A DNA stretch of 36,284 nucleotides, from NCBI RefSeq assembly GCF_000955975.1, contig NZ_JYJF01000075.1:1-36284 (forward strand). Direction: 5' to 3'. The position numbers and the translations under genes were made by a program. Source of the stretch: Saccharothrix sp. ST-888 (lineage in GTDB: Bacteria > Actinomycetota > Actinomycetes > Streptomycetales > Streptomycetaceae). The notes beneath the pieces are model-generated. The model had not been told where the DNA came from. It ran no database searches and worked only from the letters and a program-made list of their open reading frames with translations. Of the stretch, positions 8,230 to 16,040 are shown in pieces (the stretch's first letter is position 1; each line of letters begins with the position of its first letter).

Positions 8230-8643
8230 GTGGACCACCCCGCATTCGAGACCTGGAGCGTGGCACAGGCTGTCGTGGTCCGCGCTCCTGACGGCGCCAC
8301 CGTCCGCCCGCTGGCGGCGCTGGCGGGCCAGGGCAGTCTGGCCCAGTTCGAGTTGCCGCCCGGCGGCATCTCGCAGGCGGTCTCGCACGCCACCGTCCAG
8401 GAGATCTGGCACGTCACCCAGGGCACCGGTCAGATCTGGCGCCGCCAGGACGGCCGCGAGGAGGTCGCTCCGCTGCGGCCGGGGACCGTGCTCACGATCC
8501 CGCTCGGCACGGCCTTCCAGTTCCGTGCCGCTCCGGACTCCCCGCCGCTGCAGATCACCGCCGTCACCATGCCGCCGTGGCCGGACGTCGACACCGAGGC
8601 CCGGCCCGAGCAGGGCCCCTGGTCGGCGAACCTCGCCCACTGA
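8230..8643 (+). CDS. Small cupin-domain protein
   Basis: 137 residues from a GTG preceded by GAAGGAG with 7-base spacing. The single cupin barrel shows motif 1 around HATVQEIWHVTQGTGQIW (about residues 53-70) and motif 2 around LRPGTVLTIPLGTAFQFRA (about 82-100). Motif 1 has His and Glu ligand candidates (H53, E58, H61), but motif 2 lacks the usual late His, so metal binding may be altered. The C-terminus is a short Trp-containing tail. The function is unknown; relatives are sugar isomerases, dioxygenases or non-enzymatic binding proteins. It is probably cytosolic, as no signal peptide is seen. It is a single gene between an exporter and a sugar-binding lipoprotein. Confidence 0.75.
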   Translation: MDHPAFETWSVAQAVVVRAPDGATVRPLAALAGQGSLAQFELPPGGISQAVSHATVQEIWHVTQGTGQIWRRQDGREEVAPLRPGTVLTIPLGTAFQFRAAPDSPPLQITAVTMPPWPDVDTEARPEQGPWSANLAH

Positions 8644-8746
8644 GTCACCTGTTGAAGGCTTGACGGAGATGTGTCCGACTCGTCCCGACTATCCGCATGA
8701 ATTCTTCACAGAGTGGTGTCCCGTTCGAGCACTCCCACCCTGATGG

Positions 8747-8752
8747 TTTAAT
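8747..8752 (+). promoter_or_regulatory. Possible -10 element upstream of the xylose-binding lipoprotein
   Basis: TTTAAT at 8747-8752 lies 17 bases after TTCGAG (8724-8729). The surrounding leader also holds two near-identical 10-mers, AATTCTTCAC at 8700 and AATTCTTGAC at 8750, exactly 50 bases apart, which could be repressor half-sites. Confidence 0.3.
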
Positions 8753-8831
8753 TCTTGACGCCAACTCGCGCGGACGCTTGACTCCCTCCCTCAGCCGCGT
8801 CGGTGCGGCGCTCTCAGGGAGGCACCACCCC

Positions 8832-9914
8832 ATGAACGCGATGACGCGTCGGATCATCGTCGGCACGACCGCTGCGTCGATGGCGCTGACGCTGGCCGCC
8901 TGCGGCCAGGACAGCAGCAAGAGCTCGACCTCGAGCAACAAGACCGTCGGCCTGCTGCTGCCCGAGAAGACCTCGTCCACCCGGTACGAGTCCTTCGACA
9001 AGCCGCTGATCGAGTCCTCGATCAGCGGGCTGTGCACCAAGTGCACCGTCGACTACGCCAACGCCGACGGCGACGAGCAGACCCAGAAGCAGCAGTTCGA
9101 CGACATGCTGAACAAGGGCGTCAAGGTCATCATCCTCGACCCGGTGAACGGCCAGGGCACGGCGTCCTGGGTCGACGCGGCCACCGCCAAGGGTGCCAAG
9201 GTCATCGCCTACGACCGGCTGGCCACCGGCAACGTCGCCGCGTACGTGGCCTACGACTCCGAGCGGGCCGGCGAGCTCCAGGGCCAGGCCATGCTCGACG
9301 CGCTCGGCAGCAAGGCCGCCGGCGCCAACATCGTCATGATCAACGGCGCCGAGGCGGACCCGAACGCCGCCGACTTCAAGGCCGGCGCGCACAAGGTGCT
9401 GGACGGCAAGGTCAAGAAGGTCGTCTACGAGCAGTCCGGCGAGTGGAAGCCCAACGTCGCCGCGCAGAAGATGAACGAGGCGATCCAGAAGCTCGGCAAG
9501 GACGGCTTCCAGGCGGTCTACTCGGCCAACGACGGCATGTCCACCGCGATCATCGGCGCCCTCCAGTCCGCCGGGATCAAGAACGTCCCGGTCGGTGGAC
9601 AGGACGCCTCGATCGACGCCGTCCGCCGGGTACTCGCGGGCGAGCAGGCGTACACCATCTACAAGCCGTTCCGGCCGGAGACGGACGCTGCCGCCAACCT
9701 CGCCGTCTACCTGATCCAGGGCCTGGACGTCACCTCGGTGGCCACCACGGTGACCGTCAGCGGCGGCAACCGGATCCCGTCGACGCTGCTCACCCCGCTG
9801 GTGGTGACCAAGCAGCGGGTCGCGGAGACCGTGATAGCGGGCGGTCTCTACAAGGCCTCCGACATCTGCAACGACCAGTACGCGGACGCCTGCAGCTCGG
9901 CAGGGATCAAGTAG
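8832..9914 (+). CDS. xylF: Xylose-type (XylF-like) sugar ABC transporter substrate-binding lipoprotein
   Basis: 360 residues. The ATG at 8832 follows AGGGAGG by about 9 bases. A lipoprotein signal ends at LAAC, giving Cys24 as the lipidated residue. The mature part is a periplasmic-binding-protein type I fold (Peripla_BP_4): VGLLLPEKTSSTRYESFDKPLI, split over the first strand and helix, then NADGDEQTQKQQFDDML, IILDPVNG, AYDRL, YDSERAGELQG and YSANDGMSTAIIGAL, in the order seen in XylF. It should capture xylose or a similar pentose outside the membrane. No ATPase or permease gene lies next to it, so it is an orphan in this window and must use components encoded elsewhere, or serve another sugar. 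Confidence 0.82.
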   Translation: MNAMTRRIIVGTTAASMALTLAACGQDSSKSSTSSNKTVGLLLPEKTSSTRYESFDKPLIESSISGLCTKCTVDYANADGDEQTQKQQFDDMLNKGVKVIILDPVNGQGTASWVDAATAKGAKVIAYDRLATGNVAAYVAYDSERAGELQGQAMLDALGSKAAGANIVMINGAEADPNAADFKAGAHKVLDGKVKKVVYEQSGEWKPNVAAQKMNEAIQKLGKDGFQAVYSANDGMSTAIIGALQSAGIKNVPVGGQDASIDAVRRVLAGEQAYTIYKPFRPETDAAANLAVYLIQGLDVTSVATTVTVSGGNRIPSTLLTPLVVTKQRVAETVIAGGLYKASDICNDQYADACSSAGIK

Positions 9915-9993
9915 CACTCCCCGCCCCCCTGACCTGGGGCCGCCCCCGGGGCGCCGACTCGTGGCGGCGGTCCGGCCGGGCCAGACTGGCCGT

Positions 9994-10857
9994 GTGCCGG
10001 AACTGCCCGAGGTCCAGGCCCTGGCCGAGCGGATGGCCGAAGCCTCCGCCGGCCGGACCGTCGCCCGTGTCGAGGTGCTCTCCGTCCAGGTCCTCAAGAC
10101 CTTCGACCCCCCGGTGAGCGCGCTGGAAGGGCGCGCCGTCGAGGGAGTCGGCAGGTACGGCAAGTTCCTCGACCTCCGGACGACGGGCGGCCCGCACCTG
10201 GTCCTCCACCTGGCCCGGGCGGGCTGGATCCGGCACCGGGCCGCCTTCTCCGCCAAGCCGGTCCGCCCCGGGCGCGGACCGCTGGCCCTCCGGCTGGTCC
10301 TGGACGACGGCTCGGGCTTCGACATCACCGAGCAGGGCACCACCAAGCGGCTCGCCGCCTACGTGGTCACCGACCCGCACCTGGTGCCGGGCATCGGCCG
10401 GCTCGGTGCCGACCCGCTCGGTGAGGGCTTCACCCCGGCGGTGCTGGCCGGACTCGCCGCAGGCGCCCGGCAGCGGCTCAAGACCTTCCTCACCGACCAG
10501 TCCGTGCTCGCCGGGATCGGCAACGCCTACTCGGACGAGATCCTGCACGCGGCCCGCCTCTCCCCGTACGCGATAGCCTCCGCCTTGGGCGAGGAGCAGG
10601 TGGCGCAGCTGTACACCGCCGTCCGTGAGGTGCTCGGGAGTGCGGTGGCCCAGGCCCACGACGCGCCGGCCGACGCGCTGAAGTCCGAGAAGAAGGCCGC
10701 TCTCGCGGTCCACGGCCGCTCCGGCGAGCCCTGCCCGCGCTGCGGCGACACCGTCCGCTCGGTGAACTTCGCCGACAAGTCCCTGCAGTACTGCCCCACC
10801 TGCCAGACGGGCGGCCGGGTCCTCGCCGACCGGCGGCTGTCCCGCCTGCTCAAGTAG
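9994..10857 (+). CDS. Formamidopyrimidine-DNA glycosylase / endonuclease VIII (Fpg/Nei) family DNA repair enzyme
   Basis: 287 residues from a GTG at 9994, chosen because Fpg-family proteins must begin (after Met) with the catalytic PELPEV sequence. The N-terminal proline is the Schiff-base nucleophile and Glu3 the partner acid. The usual beta-sheet lysine is suggested by RYGKFLDL. The helix-two-turn-helix region carries QSVLAGIGNAYSDEILHAA. A C-terminal zinc finger CPRCGD...CPTCQT (Cys pairs about residues 249/252 and 269/272) is intact. It should remove oxidised bases and nick at abasic sites. Actinobacteria carry several Fpg/Nei paralogues, so I do not assign mutM. It converges on the alcohol dehydrogenase gene. 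Confidence 0.88.
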   Translation: MPELPEVQALAERMAEASAGRTVARVEVLSVQVLKTFDPPVSALEGRAVEGVGRYGKFLDLRTTGGPHLVLHLARAGWIRHRAAFSAKPVRPGRGPLALRLVLDDGSGFDITEQGTTKRLAAYVVTDPHLVPGIGRLGADPLGEGFTPAVLAGLAAGARQRLKTFLTDQSVLAGIGNAYSDEILHAARLSPYAIASALGEEQVAQLYTAVREVLGSAVAQAHDAPADALKSEKKAALAVHGRSGEPCPRCGDTVRSVNFADKSLQYCPTCQTGGRVLADRRLSRLLK

Positions 10858-10890
10858 CCTGCCGGGGAAGCCGCGACGGGTTACTTGAGC
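10848..10890. terminator. Possible bidirectional terminator between convergent genes
   Basis: GCTCAAGTA (10848-10856), which contains the glycosylase stop codon region, pairs perfectly with TACTTGAGC (10882-10890) around a 25-base GC-rich interior that can fold further. It sits in the 46-bp gap between the glycosylase and the convergent dehydrogenase. Confidence 0.5.
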
Positions 10891-10903
10891 CGGCGGGCGC
10901 CCG

Positions 10904-11950
10904 TCAGGCGGCGAAGGTGGCGAGGTCGATGACGAAGCGGTAGCGGACGTCGCTGCTGAGGACCCGCTGGTAAGCGTCGTTGATCTCCTCGACGCCGATG
11001 ATCTCGATGTCGGCGCCGAAGCCGTGGGCGGCGCAGAAGTCGAGCATCTCCTGGGTCTCGCGGATGCCGCCGATCATCGATCCGGCCAGCGACCTGCGGC
11101 CCGCGATGAGCGAGAACATGTTGACCGCGTTGGGCTCGGCCGGGGCACCGACGTTGACCAGGGTGCCGTCGACGGTGAGCAGCCCGAGGTAGGCGTCCAT
11201 GTCCAGGGTGGCGGAGACGGTGCTGACGATCAGGTCGAAGCTGCCGGCCAGCTCGGTGAAGGTGGCCGGGTCGGAGGTGGCGTGGAAGTGGTCGGCGCCC
11301 AGCCGCAGGCCGTCCTGCTGCTTGCGCAGGCTCTGGCTGAGGACGGTGACCTCGGCACCCAGCGCCTTGGCGATCTTCACACCCATGTGCCCGAGGCCGC
11401 CCAGACCGACGATGGCGACCTTCTTGCCCGGACCGGCCTGCCAGTGGCTGAGCGGGGAGTAGAGGGTGATCCCGGCGCAGAGCAGCGGTGCGGCGACGTC
11501 GAGGTCGATGCCCTCGGGGATGCGCAGCACGTAGTTCTCGTCGACGACGATGTGGGTGCTGTAGCCGCCGTAGGTGGGCTGTCCGTCGGGGCCTGCGGGG
11601 TAGGTGCCGGTCATGCCCTTCAGGCAGTACTGCTCGTTGCCGGCCAGGCAGTTGACGCAGGTGCGGCAGGAGTCCACGAAACAGCCGACGCCGACCCGGT
11701 CGCCGACCGCGTGCCGGGTGACGCCGGAGCCCACCTCGGTGACGATTCCGGCGATCTCGTGGCCGGGGACCATCGGGAAGTGCGCCTGGCCCCAGTCCTC
11801 GTTGACCTGGTGGATGTCGGAGTGGCAGATGCCCGCGTACTTGATCTCGATCAGGACGTCGTGCTCGCCGACCGCGCGGCGGGTGATGGTGGTGCGCTCC
11901 AGCGGTGCCTTGGGGGCGGGTGCGGCGTAGGCGGCGACGGTGGTGCTCAT
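10904..11950 (-). CDS. Zinc-dependent NAD(P)-linked alcohol dehydrogenase (YahK/cinnamyl-alcohol-dehydrogenase type)
   Basis: 348 residues from an ATG at 11950. The catalytic zinc ligands are visible: Cys in GICHSDIHQ (about residue 42), His and Glu in PGHEIAG (about 63-64), and a later Cys near CAGITLYSP. The structural zinc site is CRTCVNCLAGNEQYC (about 95-109). The Rossmann motif is VGLGGLGHMGVKIAKALGA (about 177-195). This is the class C zinc ADH pattern of YahK and cinnamyl alcohol dehydrogenases, which reduce aldehydes in the cytosol with NADPH. It is divergent from the XRE regulator at 12138 and separated from it by 187 bp, so regulation by that protein is likely. Confidence 0.9.
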   Translation of the reverse strand: MSTTVAAYAAPAPKAPLERTTITRRAVGEHDVLIEIKYAGICHSDIHQVNEDWGQAHFPMVPGHEIAGIVTEVGSGVTRHAVGDRVGVGCFVDSCRTCVNCLAGNEQYCLKGMTGTYPAGPDGQPTYGGYSTHIVVDENYVLRIPEGIDLDVAAPLLCAGITLYSPLSHWQAGPGKKVAIVGLGGLGHMGVKIAKALGAEVTVLSQSLRKQQDGLRLGADHFHATSDPATFTELAGSFDLIVSTVSATLDMDAYLGLLTVDGTLVNVGAPAEPNAVNMFSLIAGRRSLAGSMIGGIRETQEMLDFCAAHGFGADIEIIGVEEINDAYQRVLSSDVRYRFVIDLATFAA

Positions 11951-12074
11951 GGCGGCTGGTCCTCTGCTGGCCCGGTGGATCCGGCTGCTCCCGGCCCGGT
12001 ACCCGTCTCGGTTTCGGTGTCGTCGTCCATCCTGCGGCGGGCGGCGGCGTCCACCCAGGGCCGAGTTCTTCCCC

Positions 12075-12107
12075 GGAACCGGCGAACCTGGGAACCGTTG
12101 GACCTGG
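12075..12107. promoter_or_regulatory. Four 8-bp direct repeats (GAACC core) between ADH and its divergent regulator
   Basis: GAACCGGC (12076), GAACCTGG (12084), GAACCGTT (12092) and GGACCTGG (12100) follow one another at exact 8-base steps. The same stretch reads as an ECF-like promoter toward the regulator, GGAAC (12075-12079), 16 bases, CGTT (12096-12099). It is a candidate operator for the XRE regulator. Confidence 0.45.
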
Positions 12108-12137
12108 GGTCCGGCAGAACCCCTTTAGGATCGAACC

Positions 12138-12998
12138 ATGGGGAATCGAGCTGAGCTGAGCACCTTCCTGAGGTCCCGCCGGGCCAGGCTGAAGCCTGAG
12201 CAGGCGGGGCTGCTGCAGTACGGCGAGCGCCGCCGGGTGCCCGGTCTGCGCCGGGAGGAGCTGGCCCAGCTCGCCGGGGTCAGTGTGGACTACTACGTAC
12301 GGTTCGAGCAGGGCCGTTCCGAGAACGTGTCCGACGCGGTGATCGACGCCGTGGCCAGCGCGCTGCGGCTGGACCAGGACGAGCGCGCCCACCTGTTCCG
12401 GCTGGCCCGGCCGCACGCGGTCAACGGCAACGCGTACAGCTCCTCGTCGGCCCAGGTGGTCCGCCCCGGGCTGCGCCGGCTGCTGGAGTCGGTTCCGGAG
12501 GTGCCCGCGTACGTGATCGGGCGGCGGACGGACATCCTGGCCTGGAACGAGATGTTCTCGGCGCTGCTGCTGGTCGACCTCGACGGGCTGCCGTCCGAGC
12601 AGCGCAATCTCGCCTGGCTGGTGTTCTGCCACCCGGAGGCCCGGGCGCGGTTCGTGGACTGGGAGGGCAAGGCCAGGGACCTGGTCGCCTATCTGCGGAT
12701 GGATGCCGGGCGGCATCCGAGCGACGCGGACTTCGCCACGCTGGTCGGCCAGCTGTCCGAGGCGAGCGCGGACTTCCGGCAGCTGTGGGCGAACCAGGAG
12801 GTCCGCGACAAGACGCACGGCGCACACGATCTGCGCCACCCGGCGGTCGGCGAGTTCACGCTCTCCTACGAGACGCTGCGGCTGCCGGACGACCCGGACC
12901 AGTCCCTGCTGCTGCACACCGTGGAGGCGGGTTCCCCCTCGGAGGCCGCCCTGCGGATCATCGCCCGCCGCAGGCACCTCGTGGGCCGCGTAGGCTGA
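12138..12998 (+). CDS. XRE-family transcriptional regulator with MmyB-like ligand domain
   Basis: 286 residues. ATG at 12138 with AGGA 7 bases upstream. The N-terminal helix-turn-helix covers about residues 30-75, with the family signature RRVPGLRREELAQLAGVSVDYYVRFEQGR in consecutive blocks. The C-terminal MmyB-type PAS-like domain (about 105-275) shows ILAWNEMFSALL, AWLVFCHPEAR, LVAYLRMDAGRHP and HPAVGEFTLSYETL. Such proteins bind small hydrophobic ligands and usually control a divergently transcribed oxidoreductase. Here the divergent gene is the zinc alcohol dehydrogenase, so an aldehyde- or alcohol-responsive switch is plausible; the ligand is unknown. Confidence 0.88.
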   Translation: MGNRAELSTFLRSRRARLKPEQAGLLQYGERRRVPGLRREELAQLAGVSVDYYVRFEQGRSENVSDAVIDAVASALRLDQDERAHLFRLARPHAVNGNAYSSSSAQVVRPGLRRLLESVPEVPAYVIGRRTDILAWNEMFSALLLVDLDGLPSEQRNLAWLVFCHPEARARFVDWEGKARDLVAYLRMDAGRHPSDADFATLVGQLSEASADFRQLWANQEVRDKTHGAHDLRHPAVGEFTLSYETLRLPDDPDQSLLLHTVEAGSPSEAALRIIARRRHLVGRVG

Positions 12999-13047
12999 CG
13001 CCGCTGGCCGGTCGAACAGGTTGACGGGGCGGAACGGAGGGCGGGCC

Positions 13048-13368
13048 ATGGCTCGTTGGGCGCTGGTGGTCGAGGAGAACGTCGGGAGCGGGGAGAACAT
13101 GATCTGGGCCCCCCGGGTCCTCACCGAGGTCGAGGGAACCCGTGAGCAGGCGGTGGCCGCACTGAAGCAGCTCGTGCCCGGCTACATACCCGACCACCCG
13201 ATGATGGCCAAACAGCGCACCCTCTACCGGGACGGCGACTCCTACCTGCTGGCGTCCCGGGGCGCCATGCGCACCTTCCACTGCGTGTTCAAGGTCTGGG
13301 AGGTGCTCTGGGACAGCGAGCGCCCCGAGATCCAGCAGCACCGCCTCGGCGAGGAGCCGGCCGGCTGA
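13048..13368 (+). CDS. Conserved small protein of unknown function
   Basis: 106 residues from an ATG with GGAGGG 6-7 bases upstream. No signal peptide or membrane segment. The sequence has an alpha/beta look (ARWALVVEEN, TREQAVAALKQLVPGYIPDHP, DSYLLASRGAMRTFHCVFKVWEVLWD). It resembles small Streptomyces proteins of unknown role. It lies 49 bp after the XRE regulator in the same direction and may be co-transcribed with it. It ends before a very strong terminator. Confidence 0.7.
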   Translation: MARWALVVEENVGSGENMIWAPRVLTEVEGTREQAVAALKQLVPGYIPDHPMMAKQRTLYRDGDSYLLASRGAMRTFHCVFKVWEVLWDSERPEIQQHRLGEEPAG

Positions 13369-13381
13369 CCTCCCGGGGCCG

Positions 13382-13423
13382 GGTGGGGCGCCGTCGGAGC
13401 CCGGGCTCCGACGGCGCCCCACC
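13382..13423. terminator. Perfect 42-bp palindromic bidirectional terminator
   Basis: All 21 bases of 13382-13402 pair with 13403-13423, leaving only a minimal loop at the CCGG centre. It lies 14 bases after the 13048-13368 gene and 30 bases after the end of the convergent M9 protease gene, so it serves both. Confidence 0.85.
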
Positions 13424-13452
13424 GCTGTGGCGGTCCGCGCCGAGTACGAGGC

Positions 13453-15744
13453 TCAGTACGAGGTGGACAGGCTCACCGAGCCGAAACCGGACTTGGCGTA
13501 CAGGCTGAGGTAGACGATGCCGGCCGGCGGGTTGGTGACGGTGAGCATCTCCGCGTTGCCGGTCTGCGTCGAACGGGCACTCCAACTGCTCGTCGTGGCC
13601 CAGCCGTTGGGGTTGTAGTACAGGTCGGCGTCCCCGGTTCCGCCGGTCGAGGTGACGGTCAGCCAGCTGGTGCCGGCCGGGATCCGCAGGTACAGGTAGC
13701 TGTAGTTCCCGGTGGTGGCGGCCAGGTTGCCGCGAGCGCAGTTCTGGCCGAGTTCACGGGTGTCGGCCGAGGTGCACTCGGCCACCGGCGGCGTGCCCGG
13801 TCCGCAGTTCCCGGCGCCGCAGGCGGTCAGCCAGGCCGCGAAGTCGCTGTCGTAGCGGGTGCCGATGGTGCCGGTCAGCAGGGTGCGGGCACCGGCCCAG
13901 TCGCCCACCCGGAAGTGGCCGAGCAGGGTGTCGACGTCCGCGCGGTGCGACTGGAGCATGTAACGGACCGCCAGGTAGCCCCAGTTGTAGATCCTGGTGG
14001 TGTCGTTGGCGTAGGTGGTGTCGAAGAGGGTGCTGAGCCGGTACGTGCCCCGGGCCGCCTGGGCCATCGCCGCGTCGTAGCTGACGTTGCGGTAGGAGTA
14101 GGACACGTACTCGGCGAAGCCCTCGATCCACCAGACGGTCGGCGTGGACACCCCGGCGTCGAAGTCGCCGTACATGTCGAAGCGGCCGTCCAGGTAGTGG
14201 GTGTACTCGTGGTTGAGGTTCCAGATCTGGAAGCTCGGCCGCAGCCACTCGGCCTCGTAGGCGACGAAGCGCGGCTGGTTGCCGGTCGCGGCGGGGTCGC
14301 CCTCCACGTACATGCCGCCGTTGTCGGTGCTGATGCCGAAGATCAGGCCCGCGTAGGTCTGGTAGTCGGCGCTGGAGTGGAAGACCACGACCTCGATGGT
14401 CGAGTTGTGGTCGTCGGCGACCGGGCCGTTGTCCTTGACGATGCCGTGGACGTAGGCGTCCTGCCCGCGCAGGCTGGCACAGGTCGCGTCGAGGTCCGTC
14501 GTGCCCATCTGCTGGGCGACGATGCGGATGCTGGGGCTGCAGGTGTAGGCGGTGGTCAGGACGGCGGCGCGCAGCCGGGCGGCGAGGTCGCAGGTGCCGT
14601 AGTAGGCGCAGTCGCCCTGGTCGAAGCTGTCGGTCATCCCGGCGAGGCCGGTCCACAGCGGTGCCGTGCGGCCGGTCATGCTGCTCCGGCCGAGCAGGTC
14701 CTTCACCAGCGGCCGGGTCTTGTCGAGGAGTTCGGCGTGCTGGAGGAAGCGTCCGAGCTCGCGGCCCGCGTTGGCGGTCAGGTAGGACTGGTCGGTGCCG
14801 AGCAGTGCGTCGTTCGCGACGGCGAAGTCGTGCAGGGTGTCGAGCAGGCTCGGGTCGGCCTGCACGGCGGCGGTGAACTCGGGCAGTTGGTGGCCCCGGA
14901 AGAGCACGGTGTAGGTGTTGTTGACGGCGCTGAGCATCCCGTACGAGGAGTTGTAGCTGCCGGGGTCGTAGCCCTTGAGCAGGCGCTGCACGACGTACAG
15001 GTAGCGGGCGTTCTCCTGGGCGCTGTCGATCAGCGTGACGGCCTCGGCGAGCACCGCGCCGTTGGCGTCGGTGACGTCACCGGAGTGCGGGTTCGCGTAG
15101 AACGCGTCCAGGCCGCCCCGGATGGCCGTCTGCAGCGCGGTGCCGTAAGTCCCCACGGTGGAGGCGTTGTTCCACTGGACGTAGTAGCCGGCCCGCAGGA
15201 AGAGCACCAGCTGTTCGGTCGAGGTGCTGTCGTTGCCCGGGTAGCCGGCGGAGACGTCCCGCAGCGCGTCGGCGACGCTGACCATCTGCGGCTCGCGGAA
15301 GGCCAGGTAGGCGTCGTTGCCGGTGAGCGTGAAGAGGGTGTTGACGCAGTCGACGCTAGCCGACTCGATCTGCTGGACGAGGGCGCTGCCGGTGCGGCCG
15401 GTGAAGTCGGACACGTTGCAGGCGGCGGCGGTTGCGGCCCGGGGAGCGGCACGGCCGGGGCGGGCCGGGACAGCCGGCACCCTGAGCGGGGCGCGGTGGG
15501 CCGCGTCCACGGCCCCCTGGCGGCTCTCGTCGGCGGCGGCGTCCGGCGCGGCGGGCCTGGCCGCCGCCTGCGGCGGCAGGCCGGGCGGGACGGCCGCGAC
15601 CGGGGCTACGGCGGTCGGGGCTGCTGCGGGCGCGGCCGCTGCGTGGGCCTGGGCGGCGGGCGTGAGCGCGGCGAGGCCCAGGCAGCACGCCAGCGCTGCG
15701 GTCAGCAGCCTGGGCAAGGCCCTCGGTATGGAAGGGGTACTCAT
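13453..15744 (-). CDS. Secreted M9-family (collagenase-type) metalloprotease with PPC domain
   Basis: 763 residues from the ATG at 15744, with AGGAG about 9 bases upstream and a Sec signal peptide (RLLTAALACCLGLAALTPAAQAHA). After an Ala/Pro-rich linker the M9 N-terminal activator region spans about residues 95-390. The catalytic peptidase region follows, with the gluzincin zinc motif HEYTH at 512-516 and the third ligand Glu541 in WWIEGFAEY. The spacing is close to that of clostridial collagenases. The C-terminal about 90 residues form a bacterial pre-peptidase C-terminal (PPC) beta domain (GNYSYLYLRIPAG, GDADLYYN, GIVYLSLYAKSGFGSV). It should degrade collagen-like or gelatin substrates outside the cell. 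It is single, divergent from the dehydrogenase at 16041. Confidence 0.9.
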   Translation of the reverse strand: MSTPSIPRALPRLLTAALACCLGLAALTPAAQAHAAAAPAAAPTAVAPVAAVPPGLPPQAAARPAAPDAAADESRQGAVDAAHRAPLRVPAVPARPGRAAPRAATAAACNVSDFTGRTGSALVQQIESASVDCVNTLFTLTGNDAYLAFREPQMVSVADALRDVSAGYPGNDSTSTEQLVLFLRAGYYVQWNNASTVGTYGTALQTAIRGGLDAFYANPHSGDVTDANGAVLAEAVTLIDSAQENARYLYVVQRLLKGYDPGSYNSSYGMLSAVNNTYTVLFRGHQLPEFTAAVQADPSLLDTLHDFAVANDALLGTDQSYLTANAGRELGRFLQHAELLDKTRPLVKDLLGRSSMTGRTAPLWTGLAGMTDSFDQGDCAYYGTCDLAARLRAAVLTTAYTCSPSIRIVAQQMGTTDLDATCASLRGQDAYVHGIVKDNGPVADDHNSTIEVVVFHSSADYQTYAGLIFGISTDNGGMYVEGDPAATGNQPRFVAYEAEWLRPSFQIWNLNHEYTHYLDGRFDMYGDFDAGVSTPTVWWIEGFAEYVSYSYRNVSYDAAMAQAARGTYRLSTLFDTTYANDTTRIYNWGYLAVRYMLQSHRADVDTLLGHFRVGDWAGARTLLTGTIGTRYDSDFAAWLTACGAGNCGPGTPPVAECTSADTRELGQNCARGNLAATTGNYSYLYLRIPAGTSWLTVTSTGGTGDADLYYNPNGWATTSSWSARSTQTGNAEMLTVTNPPAGIVYLSLYAKSGFGSVSLSTSY

Positions 15745-16040
15745 GTGGGGGGACTCCTGGCCGGTCTGCGGGCACGCCCGAGGGCACACCCGAGGAGGAG
15801 GACGGACCGTGGTGGCCAAGGCGGTTGGGGCACTCCTGGCCACCCGGCGGAGAGTGTGACATGTACAATGGCATACATCACATGGCTGGAGAAGAGCCCC
15901 TGTCGTCGGAGTTTCAGCGCACGCACCGCTCGACCGACGTTCCGTCAAAGTCCTTGAGGGGATGGGGAATGCCGGGGACGATGCCCCGGTTCGGATACGA
16001 CATCGCTCCGAGACCATCCACACGAAGGGCTGTCAGCTCC
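15745..16040. promoter_or_regulatory. Divergent promoter region of the M9 protease and quinone oxidoreductase-like genes
   Basis: These 296 bases hold no gene I trust. An AT-richer patch at 15855-15885 contains ATGTA (15861-15865) and TACAT (15874-15878), an inverted repeat with an 8-base spacer, plus a TACAAT hexamer (15864-15869) usable as a -10 box toward the dehydrogenase. No clear -35 accompanies it. Confidence 0.4.

Noticed and set aside
13915..15957. Long + strand open frame opposite the M9 protease
   Set aside because: No recognisable motifs; the opposite strand encodes a complete gluzincin with HEYTH and PPC domain.
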